Assembly (NCBI GenBank): GCA_964594175.1
Contig: CAZQLM010000035.1
Coordinates: 1 to 8,543, forward strand
Origin: SZUA-1535 sp964594175
GTDB lineage: Archaea > Aenigmatarchaeota > Aenigmatarchaeia > Aenigmatarchaeales > SZUA-1535
Length of the DNA: 8,543 nucleotides
Direction: 5' to 3'
The position numbers and the translations under genes were made by a program. The notes beneath the pieces are model-generated. The model did no database searches. It worked only from the letters and a program-made list of their open reading frames with translations, and was not told the DNA's origin. Position 1 is the stretch's first letter; the number at the start of each line of letters is the position of its first letter. Positions 1-5,983 of this stretch are shown here, one piece after another.

Positions 1-507
1 TTGTTGAGCATTCCTAACACTAAACTCTTTTAAAAGCTCTCTCGGCAAATGATTTCTATTTTTTTCACTTACCCAGATAATTTTTCCGAATTTAGCAAAA
101 TAATTGACATAAGCTCTGTGTAAAACCGCCAGAAGATTTACTTCTTTTTCCAGTAAACTTTTAACAAATTTTTTAAACCTTTCAGAGTACATTTCCATTT
201 TTCCGATTTCATCTATAACAACAAGATCGCATTTTTCAAAACTTGTTTCGATTTTTTCAATCACTTTCTCCAAGTTCTCTAAATTCAGATAATACTTTCC
301 AAATTTAACAGGAGAGATTTTCTCTACAGAAGCGAAAATAAGCTCTTCTCCAGGTGGAATAAGCTTTAAAGCAAAACCAATTCTCTTGCTATTTTTTCTT
401 ATTTCAGGTGTGAAAAAGCCTATTACTTTGCCTTGGTAAAGTTCAAGAAATTTTTTAACAACAGTAGTTTTCCCTATTCCCGCTCTGCCTGTAAGGAAAA
501 TTTTCAT
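1..507 (-). CDS. THEP1-family nucleoside-triphosphatase (partial at left edge)
   Basis: The frame is open from the ATG at 507 to the window edge: 169 codons with no stop, so only the extreme C-terminus is likely missing (family members are about 170-190 aa). The N-terminus MKIFLTGRAGIGKTT carries a Walker A P-loop (GRAGIGKT, residues 7-14). A Walker B strand with the family signature follows (DLVVIDEIGKME, residues 94-105). The segment GFFTPEIRKNSKRIGF (30-45) also fits THEP1 (COG1618). Known members hydrolyse NTPs in vitro with broad base specificity; their cellular role is unclear, possibly nucleotide or RNA metabolism in the cytosol. A TATA-like element at 533-541 lies about 30 bp before the ATG, so the mRNA is probably leaderless. 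The gene is divergent from the AbiEii relic. The family call is firm and the physiological role is not. Confidence 0.9.
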   Translation of the reverse strand, partial: MKIFLTGRAGIGKTTVVKKFLELYQGKVIGFFTPEIRKNSKRIGFALKLIPPGEELIFASVEKISPVKFGKYYLNLENLEKVIEKIETSFEKCDLVVIDEIGKMEMYSERFKKFVKSLLEKEVNLLAVLHRAYVNYFAKFGKIIWVSEKNRNHLPRELLKEFSVRNAQQ

Positions 508-532
508 AAAAATTTTTGTATACTCACAGCGT

Positions 533-541
533 TATTTATAA
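533..541. promoter_or_regulatory. TATA-like element shared by two divergent starts
   Basis: The minus strand reads TTATAAATA here, about 30 bp before the NTPase ATG at 507. The plus strand reads TATTTATAA, about 24 bp before the relic ATG at 561. These are typical archaeal TATA-to-start distances for leaderless transcripts. Only 53 bp separate the two start codons, so one AT-rich element may have served both. This rests on spacing and composition alone. Confidence 0.5.
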
Positions 542-560
542 CTTAAGTCTTTAAAAAATT

Positions 561-832
561 ATGATCTTTGAAAAAATTCCGCTTAGAAAAATTTTGAAAG
601 GAAAATTCCTTAAAATTGCAGAAATGCAAGATATTATTATTCTTGAGCTTCTTAAAAACTTTGATTTTGTTTTGCATGGTTGAACCGCAATCTGGCGAAT
701 ATACAAAGGAAAACGATTTTCTTTTGTGTGGTAAAAAAGAAAAATTAGCTAAATATGTTTGGTTAATGAAAAAAAGAAATGTCAAAGGTTGGAAAAAAAT
801 AGAGAAAAAGCTCAAAGTTTTTTTGCCTTGAG
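561..832 (+). pseudogene. Broken AbiEii-type nucleotidyltransferase toxin gene
   Basis: Reading from the ATG at 561 gives a natural protein start (MIFEKIPLRKIL...) leading to FDFVLHG, a stop TGA at 681-683, then TAIWRIYKGKRFSF in the same frame. Archaeal AbiEii-type nucleotidyltransferases (PF08843) have HGGTAIWR...RFS.D.D at this place. The stop is therefore one base change from the expected second glycine codon (GGA to TGA). After RFSF the frame breaks and the expected D.D metal-binding residues are absent. A plausible continuation, KKEKLAKYVWLMKKRNVKGWKKIEKK, is found in the +1 frame (starting near 736) and ends at TGA 830-832. The usual protein is more than 200 aa, so the C-terminal half is missing. 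Family members act as toxins of type IV toxin-antitoxin or abortive infection systems. No intact cognate AbiEi antitoxin is visible. The family call rests on the N-terminal motif only. Confidence 0.7.
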
Positions 833-839
833 AAAATAT

Positions 840-1048
840 TCAATTTCGCTTTTCAAAAAGGATCTCAAAAATCTGCTTATCAGTTTCTTTCAAAACAACT
901 TTCTGCCCTTTTTCAAAATATATTCACATTTCCAATTCCAAGTTATTCCTGTTTCAAGATTCCAAGAGCAATAATTCTCTCTTACAAGCACAAAATCCGC
1001 TTTCAACTTTAACTTTTGCTTGTATTTTTTATACTTCTCAAATTTTTA
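840..1048 (-). pseudogene. Unidentified decayed reading frame
   Basis: One minus frame is open for 51 codons (1045 down to a TGA at 892-890) and has protein-like content, including KADFVLVRENYCSWN and ETGITWNWKCEYILKKG. It ends just where another minus frame picks up a sensible continuation (KGQKVVLKETDKQIFEILF) that runs to a stop at 842-840. This looks like one coding sequence with a frameshift near 900. There is no good start codon. I do not recognise the family. The plus strand is also partly open here (to 974), but in a lower-quality, Phe/Ser-rich frame. It could be a relic of an antitoxin or mobile-element gene beside the broken AbiEii gene, but that is a guess. Confidence 0.3.
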
Positions 1049-1088
1049 AAAAATTTAAATTCTAAATAAAACTGAGTGGAATCCTCGA

Positions 1089-1193
1089 TTAATGAGGCGT
1101 ATGCTGAAAAATGAAAAGGATTGCCTCGCCAGGATTTTTAAAATTCTTTACATTTGCCAAACGTACAGAAGTTCTTTCTTTGTAAAGCTTCAT
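1089..1193 (-). pseudogene. Possible transposase C-terminal scrap
   Basis: A 34-codon minus-strand frame begins MKLYKERTSVRLANVKNF and ends at a TAA. The string YKERTSV followed by R..N..K resembles the C-terminal YK.RT.VER.N.R.K region of many DDE insertion-sequence transposases, but the conserved Glu is absent and the match is short. No terminal inverted repeats or upstream catalytic residues were found. It would fit the general decay of 508-1199, but similarity this short could be chance. Confidence 0.2.
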
Positions 1194-1199
1194 AAAGTT

Positions 1200-1472
1200 C
1201 TACCTTAGCTCAAGCTTAAACTCTGGAAATAAAGTTAAATCTCTTTTAATACACATAGCCGCTATAAGCGTATCTATAGCTGGGATAGGTTTACCCATTT
1301 TAAGTAAAGCTAACATTATTTCAATTGCTTTAAGATATTCTTCTTTTGTTGGGAAAATTATTTCTAAATCTCTTTCTAAAGCCTTAGGAAATTCTATTAT
1401 GTTAAAAATTGTTGTTCTTTTTACTTTACCTTCTATTAAGAGATTTGTATCATAGATTTTATTCTCTTCCAC
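1200..1472 (-). CDS. vapC: Shortened PIN-domain toxin (VapC-like)
   Basis: The 90-aa product from a GTG start at 1472 has the order of a PIN ribonuclease: YDTNLL with the first acidic residue (D8), TIFNIIEFPKAL with the second (E27), and PAIDTLIAAMCIKRDLTL with the third (D67). In family members DLTL is normally followed by a VT.D..HF-type strand with the fourth acidic residue. Here DLTL runs straight into FPEFKLELR and the stop, as if an internal segment had been deleted. VapC toxins cleave tRNA or rRNA with Mg2+ held by these acidic residues, so this copy may be inactive. It overlaps the upstream antitoxin-like ORF by 37 bp, in the usual antitoxin-then-toxin order. Alternatively it is an intact member of a very short PIN subfamily. 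Confidence 0.65.
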   Translation of the reverse strand: MEENKIYDTNLLIEGKVKRTTIFNIIEFPKALERDLEIIFPTKEEYLKAIEIMLALLKMGKPIPAIDTLIAAMCIKRDLTLFPEFKLELR

Positions 1473-1588
1473 TCTTTCTCACGTACTCTTTTGTTTACAG
1501 CTTTTTTCTCGTCTATCTCTGAAAGTATTTTTTTACTTTCTTCTGATAAATTCGCTAAAATTTCTTTAGAATCCGCATTTTCTCTCAC
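1436..1588 (-). CDS. Putative VapB-like antitoxin, 50 aa
   Basis: This small ORF starts with a GTG (1588-1586) that overlaps the nrdG stop in a GTGA arrangement, and an AAGGA Shine-Dalgarno-like sequence lies 7 nt upstream (1600-1596). No upstream ATG exists before an in-frame stop at 1612-1610, which fixes the start. The product begins MRENADSKEILANLSEESKK and continues through IDEKKAVNKRVREKEWKRIK: highly charged and helical, without cysteines or membrane segments. The call as antitoxin rests on size, charge and its 37-bp overlap with the PIN toxin gene. I see no clear DNA-binding motif, so it may lack a full N-terminal ribbon-helix-helix or AbrB domain. It would be translated from the nrdDG transcript unless it has its own promoter inside nrdG. 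Confidence 0.5.
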   Translation of the reverse strand: MRENADSKEILANLSEESKKILSEIDEKKAVNKRVREKEWKRIKSMIQIS

Positions 1589-2292
1589 TCGTATATCCTT
1601 GTTTTTACATCAAGCTTATCTCCATAATTTTTCCTAAGAAACTTTGCAAGCTCTAAAATGTATTCTTTGCTTGTTGTTTTTTCCTTTATTTTGAGGAAAT
1701 CTCTTGAAACAAACTGCTGCAAAACATAAGTAGCGTTTGCAGGGAGCTCGTCGGCTATTCTTTTAACCCTTTCAAAGGTATGGTAGCTTTCGATAACCGT
1801 GGTTCTAAACTCTGCAAATATTTTTTCAGAAGAAAGCAAGCATATTGTTTTTCTCAATTTTTCCACATCTTTTTCGCAAATTTTACTTCCTGCTATGAAA
1901 GAATACTCTTCTGGAATTAAAGGTGCTTTAACATCTAGAGCAACATAATCAACAAGCTTAAGCTTAATAAGTTTTTCTAACTTTTCCGGAAAAAAACCGT
2001 TTGTATCTATTTTAACGCTCATTCCGAGCTTTTTTATCTTTTCCAGAAAATCGCACAAACCTTCTTGAGTCAATGGCTCACCACCACTAATTACAACACC
2101 TTCTAAAAATTCCTTATTTTCGGAAATGTAAGAAATCACATTTTCTAAAGGAATTATTCCTTTTTTAAACGGGATTAAATGTGCATTGTGACAATAAATG
2201 CATCGCAAATTACAGCCCTGAACGAAAACAACACAACTAATTTTTTTCGGAAAATCTATCGTGCTAAGTTTAACAAAGCTCGCTATTTCCAT
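1585..2292 (-). CDS. nrdG: Anaerobic ribonucleoside-triphosphate reductase activating protein (radical SAM)
   Basis: The 235-aa protein begins MEIASFVKLSTIDFPKKISC and has the radical-SAM cluster motif C27-x3-C31-x2-C34 (GCNLRCIYC), which binds a [4Fe-4S] cluster. Other family signs are SGGEP (69-73, SAM binding), DTNG (96-99), ALDVKAP (118-124) and EFRTTVI (161-167). This is the archaeal-type NrdG, longer than the roughly 150-aa E. coli enzyme. It cleaves S-adenosylmethionine to a 5'-deoxyadenosyl radical and uses this to form the glycyl radical on NrdD. Its ATG lies inside the nrdD 3' end (10-bp overlap), preceded by an AAGGCGAT Shine-Dalgarno-like sequence, so the two are translationally coupled. 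The stop overlaps the start of the antitoxin-like ORF. Confidence 0.95.
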   Translation of the reverse strand: MEIASFVKLSTIDFPKKISCVVFVQGCNLRCIYCHNAHLIPFKKGIIPLENVISYISENKEFLEGVVISGGEPLTQEGLCDFLEKIKKLGMSVKIDTNGFFPEKLEKLIKLKLVDYVALDVKAPLIPEEYSFIAGSKICEKDVEKLRKTICLLSSEKIFAEFRTTVIESYHTFERVKRIADELPANATYVLQQFVSRDFLKIKEKTTSKEYILELAKFLRKNYGDKLDVKTRIYE

Positions 2293-4412
2293 TTTGCTAT
2301 CGCCTTAATAGAAGAGTCAAAAGTTTTTCTTTGTTTGAATTCTTCTTGCTTTCCTGCATTCCAATTTTCTACCGGGCGGATATACCCAACTATTCTTGAA
2401 TAAATCTCGCATTTTGCGTTGCATTTCGGGCATAGCTTGTGCTTTCCTTTCAAGTAACCATGTTTCGGGCAAACGCTAAAGGTGGGGGAAACGGTTATGT
2501 AAGGAAGTCTTGTTTTTTCGAAAATCTTTCTCACCAAAATTTTAACTCCCTCTGCATTTGTGCTTTCTCCCAAAAATATATGGAAAACAGTTCCACCAGT
2601 ATATTTTGTTTGCAATCTTTCTTGGTGCCTTAAAGCAAAAAGCAAATCATTTGTGTAATGAACAGGAAGCTGAGTAGAATTAGTATAGTAAGGCTCTGCT
2701 CCGCTTGTTTTTACCTCCACATCATTGGCAAAAATCATGTCCGGAAACTTTTTTCTATCTATCCTTGCCAGCCTGTAACCTGTGCTTTCTGCAGGTGTTG
2801 CTTCGAGATTGTAAAGATTTCCGGTCTCTTTTTGAAATTCAAGAATGAGCTTTAGCATGAAATCCAGAACTTTTTCCGCGAATTTCAGACCTTCTTCACT
2901 TCCTATATCCTTTCCGAAAAGGTTTAAGCAGCATTCGTTCATTCCTATTAGCCCAATTGTCGAGAAATGATTTTTCCAATATTCATTAAACCTTGCCTTT
3001 ACATTTCTCAAGTAATATTTCGAATACGGATAAAGACCATTTTCAGTTAATCTTTCGATGAATTTTCTCTTTATCTCCAAAGAATTTTTTGCAAGCTCCA
3101 TAAGCTCTGTTAATCTGTCAAAAAACTCGCTTTCGTCCTTTGAAAGATAGCCAAGCCTTGGCATGTTTAATGTTACAACTCCTATAGAGCCGGTTAAAGG
3201 ATTAGCTCCAAAAAGAGCGCCGCCACGCTTTTTGAGCTCTCTTGTATCCAAGCGAAGCCTGCAGCACATCGAGCGAACATCTTCAGGAGACATATCGCTA
3301 CTTATAAAATTAGCAAAGTAAGGAATCCCGTACTTTGCGGCCATTTCCCATATTTTCTCATAGTTTTCATTCTCCCACTCAAAATCTTTTGTTATATTGT
3401 AAGTTGGTATGGGAAAAGTGAACACCCTACCTTTAGCATCGCCTTCAAGCATTATTTCTGCAAAAGCCCTGTTAAACATCTCTACCTCTTCCTGAAAATC
3501 GCCATAGCAATCTTTTTGTGCTTTTCCTCCAATAATCACAGCTTCGTTTTCCAAAAATTTCGGAACCTTTAAATCAAGAGTAATGTTTGTAAATGGCGTT
3601 TGAAAACCTACTCTAGTAGGAATGTTTATATTGAAAAGAAATTCCTGCATGGCTTGCTTCACTTGCTTATAGCTTAAGCCGTCATACCTTATGAAAGGCG
3701 CGAGATAAGTGTCGAAATTGCTCAGAGCCTGAGCTCCTGCCGCTTCTCCTTGCAAGGTGTAGAAAAAGTTAACAACCTGCCCTAAAGCAGAGCGAAAATG
3801 CTTGGCCGGTTTGCTTTCTATTTTTCCTCTCACTCCTTTAAAACCGTTTACAAGCAAATCATACAAATCCCATCCCACACAGTAAGCTCCAAGAAAACCG
3901 AGGTCATGGATGTGGAAATCTCCTTCGATATGAGCACGCTTTATTTCTGGTGGGTAAACCTTGTTTAGCCAGTACTGAGAAACTATTATAGAGGAGATGT
4001 GAAAATTCAGCCCTTGCAACGAATACGTCATATTCGAGTTTTCCTTAACTCTCCAATCTTTTTGAAAGATGTAAGAATCTACGATTTCGAGGTTACCCAT
4101 TAGCTCTGCAAATTTTCTCATGTCTTCGTGCTGCTTTCTGTAAAGGATGTAAGCTTTTGCAGTTTTATAATGTCCTTCCTCTACCAGAACCTTTTCAACG
4201 GCATCTTGTACTTGCTCAACGTTTGGAATCTCTGGTATCTTACCCTCTTTTATCCAGCTTTCAAGAAGCTTAACCACTTTATCTGCAAGCTCGCAGGCTC
4301 TTTTGTAATCCCTTCCTCCAACAGCGCGTGCTGCTTTGAAAATAGCATTTGCTATTCTTGTTTTGTCAAACTTAACTATTCTTCCATCCCTTTTCCTAAT
4401 TTTTTCAATCAT
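2283..4412 (-). CDS. nrdD: Class III anaerobic ribonucleoside-triphosphate reductase
   Basis: The 709-aa catalytic subunit reduces ribonucleoside triphosphates to deoxyribonucleotides in the absence of oxygen. An N-terminal ATP-cone (about residues 1-95, starting MIEKIRKRDGRIVKFDKTRI) should sense ATP/dATP. Candidate active-site cysteines are C178 in HDLGFLGAYCVGWD and C494/C495 on the finger loop (GLIGMNECC). The C-terminus has a zinc site (C648, C661, C664, C668; CPKCNAKC) followed by the glycyl-radical motif RIVGYIRPVENWN with the radical Gly at 676. All key parts are present, so it looks functional. I chose the ATG at 4412: the ORF is open 76 codons further upstream, but that extension crosses the divergent regulator and its promoter and lacks ATP-cone character. 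A TATA-like element 27-28 bp before this ATG agrees. nrdG follows with a 10-bp overlap. Confidence 0.97.
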   Translation of the reverse strand: MIEKIRKRDGRIVKFDKTRIANAIFKAARAVGGRDYKRACELADKVVKLLESWIKEGKIPEIPNVEQVQDAVEKVLVEEGHYKTAKAYILYRKQHEDMRKFAELMGNLEIVDSYIFQKDWRVKENSNMTYSLQGLNFHISSIIVSQYWLNKVYPPEIKRAHIEGDFHIHDLGFLGAYCVGWDLYDLLVNGFKGVRGKIESKPAKHFRSALGQVVNFFYTLQGEAAGAQALSNFDTYLAPFIRYDGLSYKQVKQAMQEFLFNINIPTRVGFQTPFTNITLDLKVPKFLENEAVIIGGKAQKDCYGDFQEEVEMFNRAFAEIMLEGDAKGRVFTFPIPTYNITKDFEWENENYEKIWEMAAKYGIPYFANFISSDMSPEDVRSMCCRLRLDTRELKKRGGALFGANPLTGSIGVVTLNMPRLGYLSKDESEFFDRLTELMELAKNSLEIKRKFIERLTENGLYPYSKYYLRNVKARFNEYWKNHFSTIGLIGMNECCLNLFGKDIGSEEGLKFAEKVLDFMLKLILEFQKETGNLYNLEATPAESTGYRLARIDRKKFPDMIFANDVEVKTSGAEPYYTNSTQLPVHYTNDLLFALRHQERLQTKYTGGTVFHIFLGESTNAEGVKILVRKIFEKTRLPYITVSPTFSVCPKHGYLKGKHKLCPKCNAKCEIYSRIVGYIRPVENWNAGKQEEFKQRKTFDSSIKAIAKWK

Positions 4413-4432
4413 ATTGGATACAGTATCCAATA
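4412..4432. promoter_or_regulatory. Perfect 21-bp palindrome, probable nrdD operator
   Basis: Arms TATTGGATAC and GTATCCAATA (10 bp each, no mismatch) flank a single central A. The site lies between the TATA-like element (4436-4443) and the nrdD start. Its last base is the first base of the nrdD ATG, so a bound protein would cover the likely transcription start. The size and symmetry suit a homodimeric winged-helix regulator. The gene next door encodes one (DUF4443), which is the obvious candidate ligand. Confidence 0.7.
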
Positions 4433-4435
4433 AAC

Positions 4436-4443
4436 AATATAAG
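4436..4443. promoter_or_regulatory. TATA-like element shared by nrdD and its divergent regulator
   Basis: The plus strand reads AATATAAG and the minus strand CTTATATT. The centre is about 28 bp from both start codons: nrdD ATG at 4412 (minus) and regulator ATG at 4468 (plus). This is the normal archaeal TATA-to-start distance, so both mRNAs are probably leaderless and both promoters may rely on the same element. Only 55 bp lie between the two starts and no better TATA candidate is visible. Confidence 0.55.
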
Positions 4444-4467
4444 CTTTTATGTTCCGAAAGATATGTT

Positions 4468-5073
4468 ATGGAAAGTGTAGTAAGCACGCAGAGAAAATTT
4501 TGCGAGTACGATATTTTTAGGGTGTTTCTAAAAATAGGAGAAAAGGGTAAATTGGATAGAAAAACACTGGCAAAAGTTTGCGATATTGGAGAAGGAAGCA
4601 TAAGAACGATTTTAGAGATTTTAGAGAAGAAAAAAATCATAGAAAAAAGAAAAAAAGGAAATATACTCGGAAAAATTGGTAAAAAATATTTTCAGAAAAT
4701 AGCTGAGATAATGAGCCCTATAAAAAAAGTAAAGCGTGATGTGTTCAAAGATGGCTTAGCATGCTTGGGGTGTGTTGTAAAGAGCTATGAAAAAAATAAA
4801 ATTACATCTCTTTACAAAGCTAGAGATTACGCAATAAGAGCTGGATGCAATTCCGCTATGGTATTAATAAGAACAAAAGAGCATATAAAAATACCTTATG
4901 TGAGGAAATGGGATTTTGACGAGCTTAAAAAAGAGTTTGAAACTGAGAAAGGAGATTTAATAGTGTTAGCTTCTGCCAAAAACACTAGAACAAGCGAAAA
5001 CGGAATTATTGCCGTTTGCACATATCTTTCCGATGAGCTCAATAAAATTTTTAAAAGAATATGTAAAATTTAG
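4468..5073 (+). CDS. Winged-helix transcriptional regulator with DUF4443 domain
   Basis: The 201-aa protein (MESVVSTQRKFCEYDIFRVF...) has an N-terminal winged helix-turn-helix (about 13-75; recognition region TLAKVCDIGEGSIRTILEIL, then a basic wing). The C-terminal domain (about 90-190) matches the DUF4443 pattern: RDYAIRAGCNSAMVLI for the usual RDAA..AGA.GA..L, an IKIP element, then a GDLIVLASA strand and GIIAVCTYL. DUF4443 is largely archaeal and its ligand is unknown. Seven cysteines are present, including C99-x2-C102 (CLGC). I use the ATG at 4468 because the TATA-like element at 4436-4443 is about 28 bp upstream; the longer frame from 4336 overlaps nrdD and reads as hydrophobic shadow sequence. 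Its position beside nrdD and the palindrome suggest control of nrdDG and autoregulation; this is inference. Confidence 0.85.
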   Translation: MESVVSTQRKFCEYDIFRVFLKIGEKGKLDRKTLAKVCDIGEGSIRTILEILEKKKIIEKRKKGNILGKIGKKYFQKIAEIMSPIKKVKRDVFKDGLACLGCVVKSYEKNKITSLYKARDYAIRAGCNSAMVLIRTKEHIKIPYVRKWDFDELKKEFETEKGDLIVLASAKNTRTSENGIIAVCTYLSDELNKIFKRICKI

Positions 5074-5078
5074 TTTTC

Positions 5079-5753
5079 ATGAAACTTCGCTATCTTGGGC
5101 ATGCGGCTTTTGAGATAAAAGCAAAGGAAAGAATTATTCTCATAGATCCGTTTTTAAAAAACAATCCTAAATCCTGTGCAAAACCAGAGGATTTTGAGAA
5201 GGCTGATTTAATTTTTGTTACCCATGCTCACGCCGACCATTTAGGCGATGCTATAGAAATAGCTTCTCGCACAGGAGCGAAAATTGTAGCGATTTACGAC
5301 ATAGCCCAATGGTTGAGCGAAGAGTATAAAGTAAACGCAATCGGAATGAATTATGGCAAAGCCAATATAGAAGGTTTGCAAGTAGTAATGCTTCCTGCTT
5401 GGCATAGCTCAAGCTTTGAAGGAAAAGCTTTGGGAAATGCTTGTGGCTTTATTCTTGGCATAGAGGGGAAAAACATTTACCATGCAGGCGATACTTGTGT
5501 TTTTTCCGATATGAAGCTTTTTGCAGAGCTTTACGGAATAGATGTAGCTCTTTTGCCTATAGGAGGGCATTTTACCATGGATGTAAAACAAGCTTTAAAA
5601 GCTTTGGAGCTTATAAAGCCGAAGCTTGCTATTCCAATGCACTACAACACATGGCCGTTAATTCAAGCAAATGCGCAAGAGTTTAAAGAAAAGGCTAAAG
5701 AAATTGGAGTGGAAGTAATCCTGCTCAACCCTGGAGAGAGAATCGAGATATGA
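5079..5753 (+). CDS. UPF0173 family metal-dependent hydrolase
   Basis: The 224-aa protein has the metallo-beta-lactamase fold pattern: THAHADHLGD (H49, H51, D53, H54), H109 in PAWHSS, D138 in YHAGDT and H188 in AIPMHYNT. These form a complete two-metal site. The start MKLRYLGHAAFEI and segment LIDPFLKNNP are characteristic of UPF0173 (COG2220, YtkL-like), and the length matches the family. The substrate is not established; the protein is cytosolic with no signal peptide. Its ATG is 5 bp after the regulator stop, so the two are co-transcribed. That proximity makes a link with the nrd locus possible but does not prove it. A hairpin 28 bp after its stop may end the transcript. Confidence 0.93.
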   Translation: MKLRYLGHAAFEIKAKERIILIDPFLKNNPKSCAKPEDFEKADLIFVTHAHADHLGDAIEIASRTGAKIVAIYDIAQWLSEEYKVNAIGMNYGKANIEGLQVVMLPAWHSSSFEGKALGNACGFILGIEGKNIYHAGDTCVFSDMKLFAELYGIDVALLPIGGHFTMDVKQALKALELIKPKLAIPMHYNTWPLIQANAQEFKEKAKEIGVEVILLNPGERIEI

Positions 5754-5769
5754 TTAATCTATCTGAAGA

Positions 5770-5983
5770 AAATAGGAAAAAATAGCTAAATTTTCGATAG
5801 CTATTCATGATTTCTCCTCTTTCGTGTTCTCCTCATTCATAGAAATGTAATGTTCGTTTTTTTTCGTTTGCTTTAGTGTTTCTTTTACCCATTATTTCTG
5901 AAATAAGCGAGCTAAGTGTGTGAAAGCTACAAAATGTTTGAGCATTGTTTTTGGAAATTGTAATAATTCTGTTTTTCAGTTAG
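5770..5983 (+). pseudogene. Relic of EamA/DMT-type transporter, copy A (internally deleted)
   Basis: No intact gene lies between the hydrolase stop and the minus-strand gene at 5980, but the stretch aligns with copy B at 6600-6994. Around 5887-5952, 22 codons align without gaps to copy B; identical residues include the H, a V and the strings ATK and LSIVF. The sequence then jumps to a counterpart of the copy B terminus, and both end on TAG (5981-5983 here). About 20 codons covering the GG.FF.EK region are lost. Upstream, ATAGGAA and TTTTCG strings keep the same order and spacing as copy B. Internal stops (TGA at 5899-5901, TAA at 5848-5850) show it is dead. Its end overlaps the stop of the convergent gene. 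Confidence 0.6.
5781..5805 (+). terminator. Hairpin after the regulator-hydrolase operon
   Basis: Arms AATAGCTA and TAGCTATT form a perfect 8-bp stem around a 9-nt loop, 28 bp after the hydrolase stop. A run of eight T follows further down (5857-5864), which alone would be a reasonable archaeal termination signal for the plus-strand operon. The stem lies inside the transporter relic, so it may be fortuitous. Confidence 0.3.

Noticed and set aside
1081..1130. Small hairpins with CCTC/GAGG and GAGGC/GCCTC pairs, considered as tRNA, C/D-box or other small RNA
   Set aside because: The stems are only 4-5 bp, there is no T-arm, C box or D box, and the stretch is better explained as gene debris.
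2439..2855. Short plus-strand ORFs opposite nrdD
   Set aside because: They are antisense shadows of a conserved coding sequence, with Cys/Ser/Phe-rich translations and no family resemblance.
4336..4467. 44-residue N-terminal extension of the DUF4443 regulator
   Set aside because: It overlaps nrdD and the palindrome. The TATA-like element fits the ATG at 4468, where winged-helix-type sequence begins.
4413..4640. 76-residue N-terminal extension of NrdD
   Set aside because: It is hydrophobic and Ser/Phe-rich, crosses the divergent regulator's coding sequence and promoter, and the ATP-cone begins exactly at the ATG at 4412.
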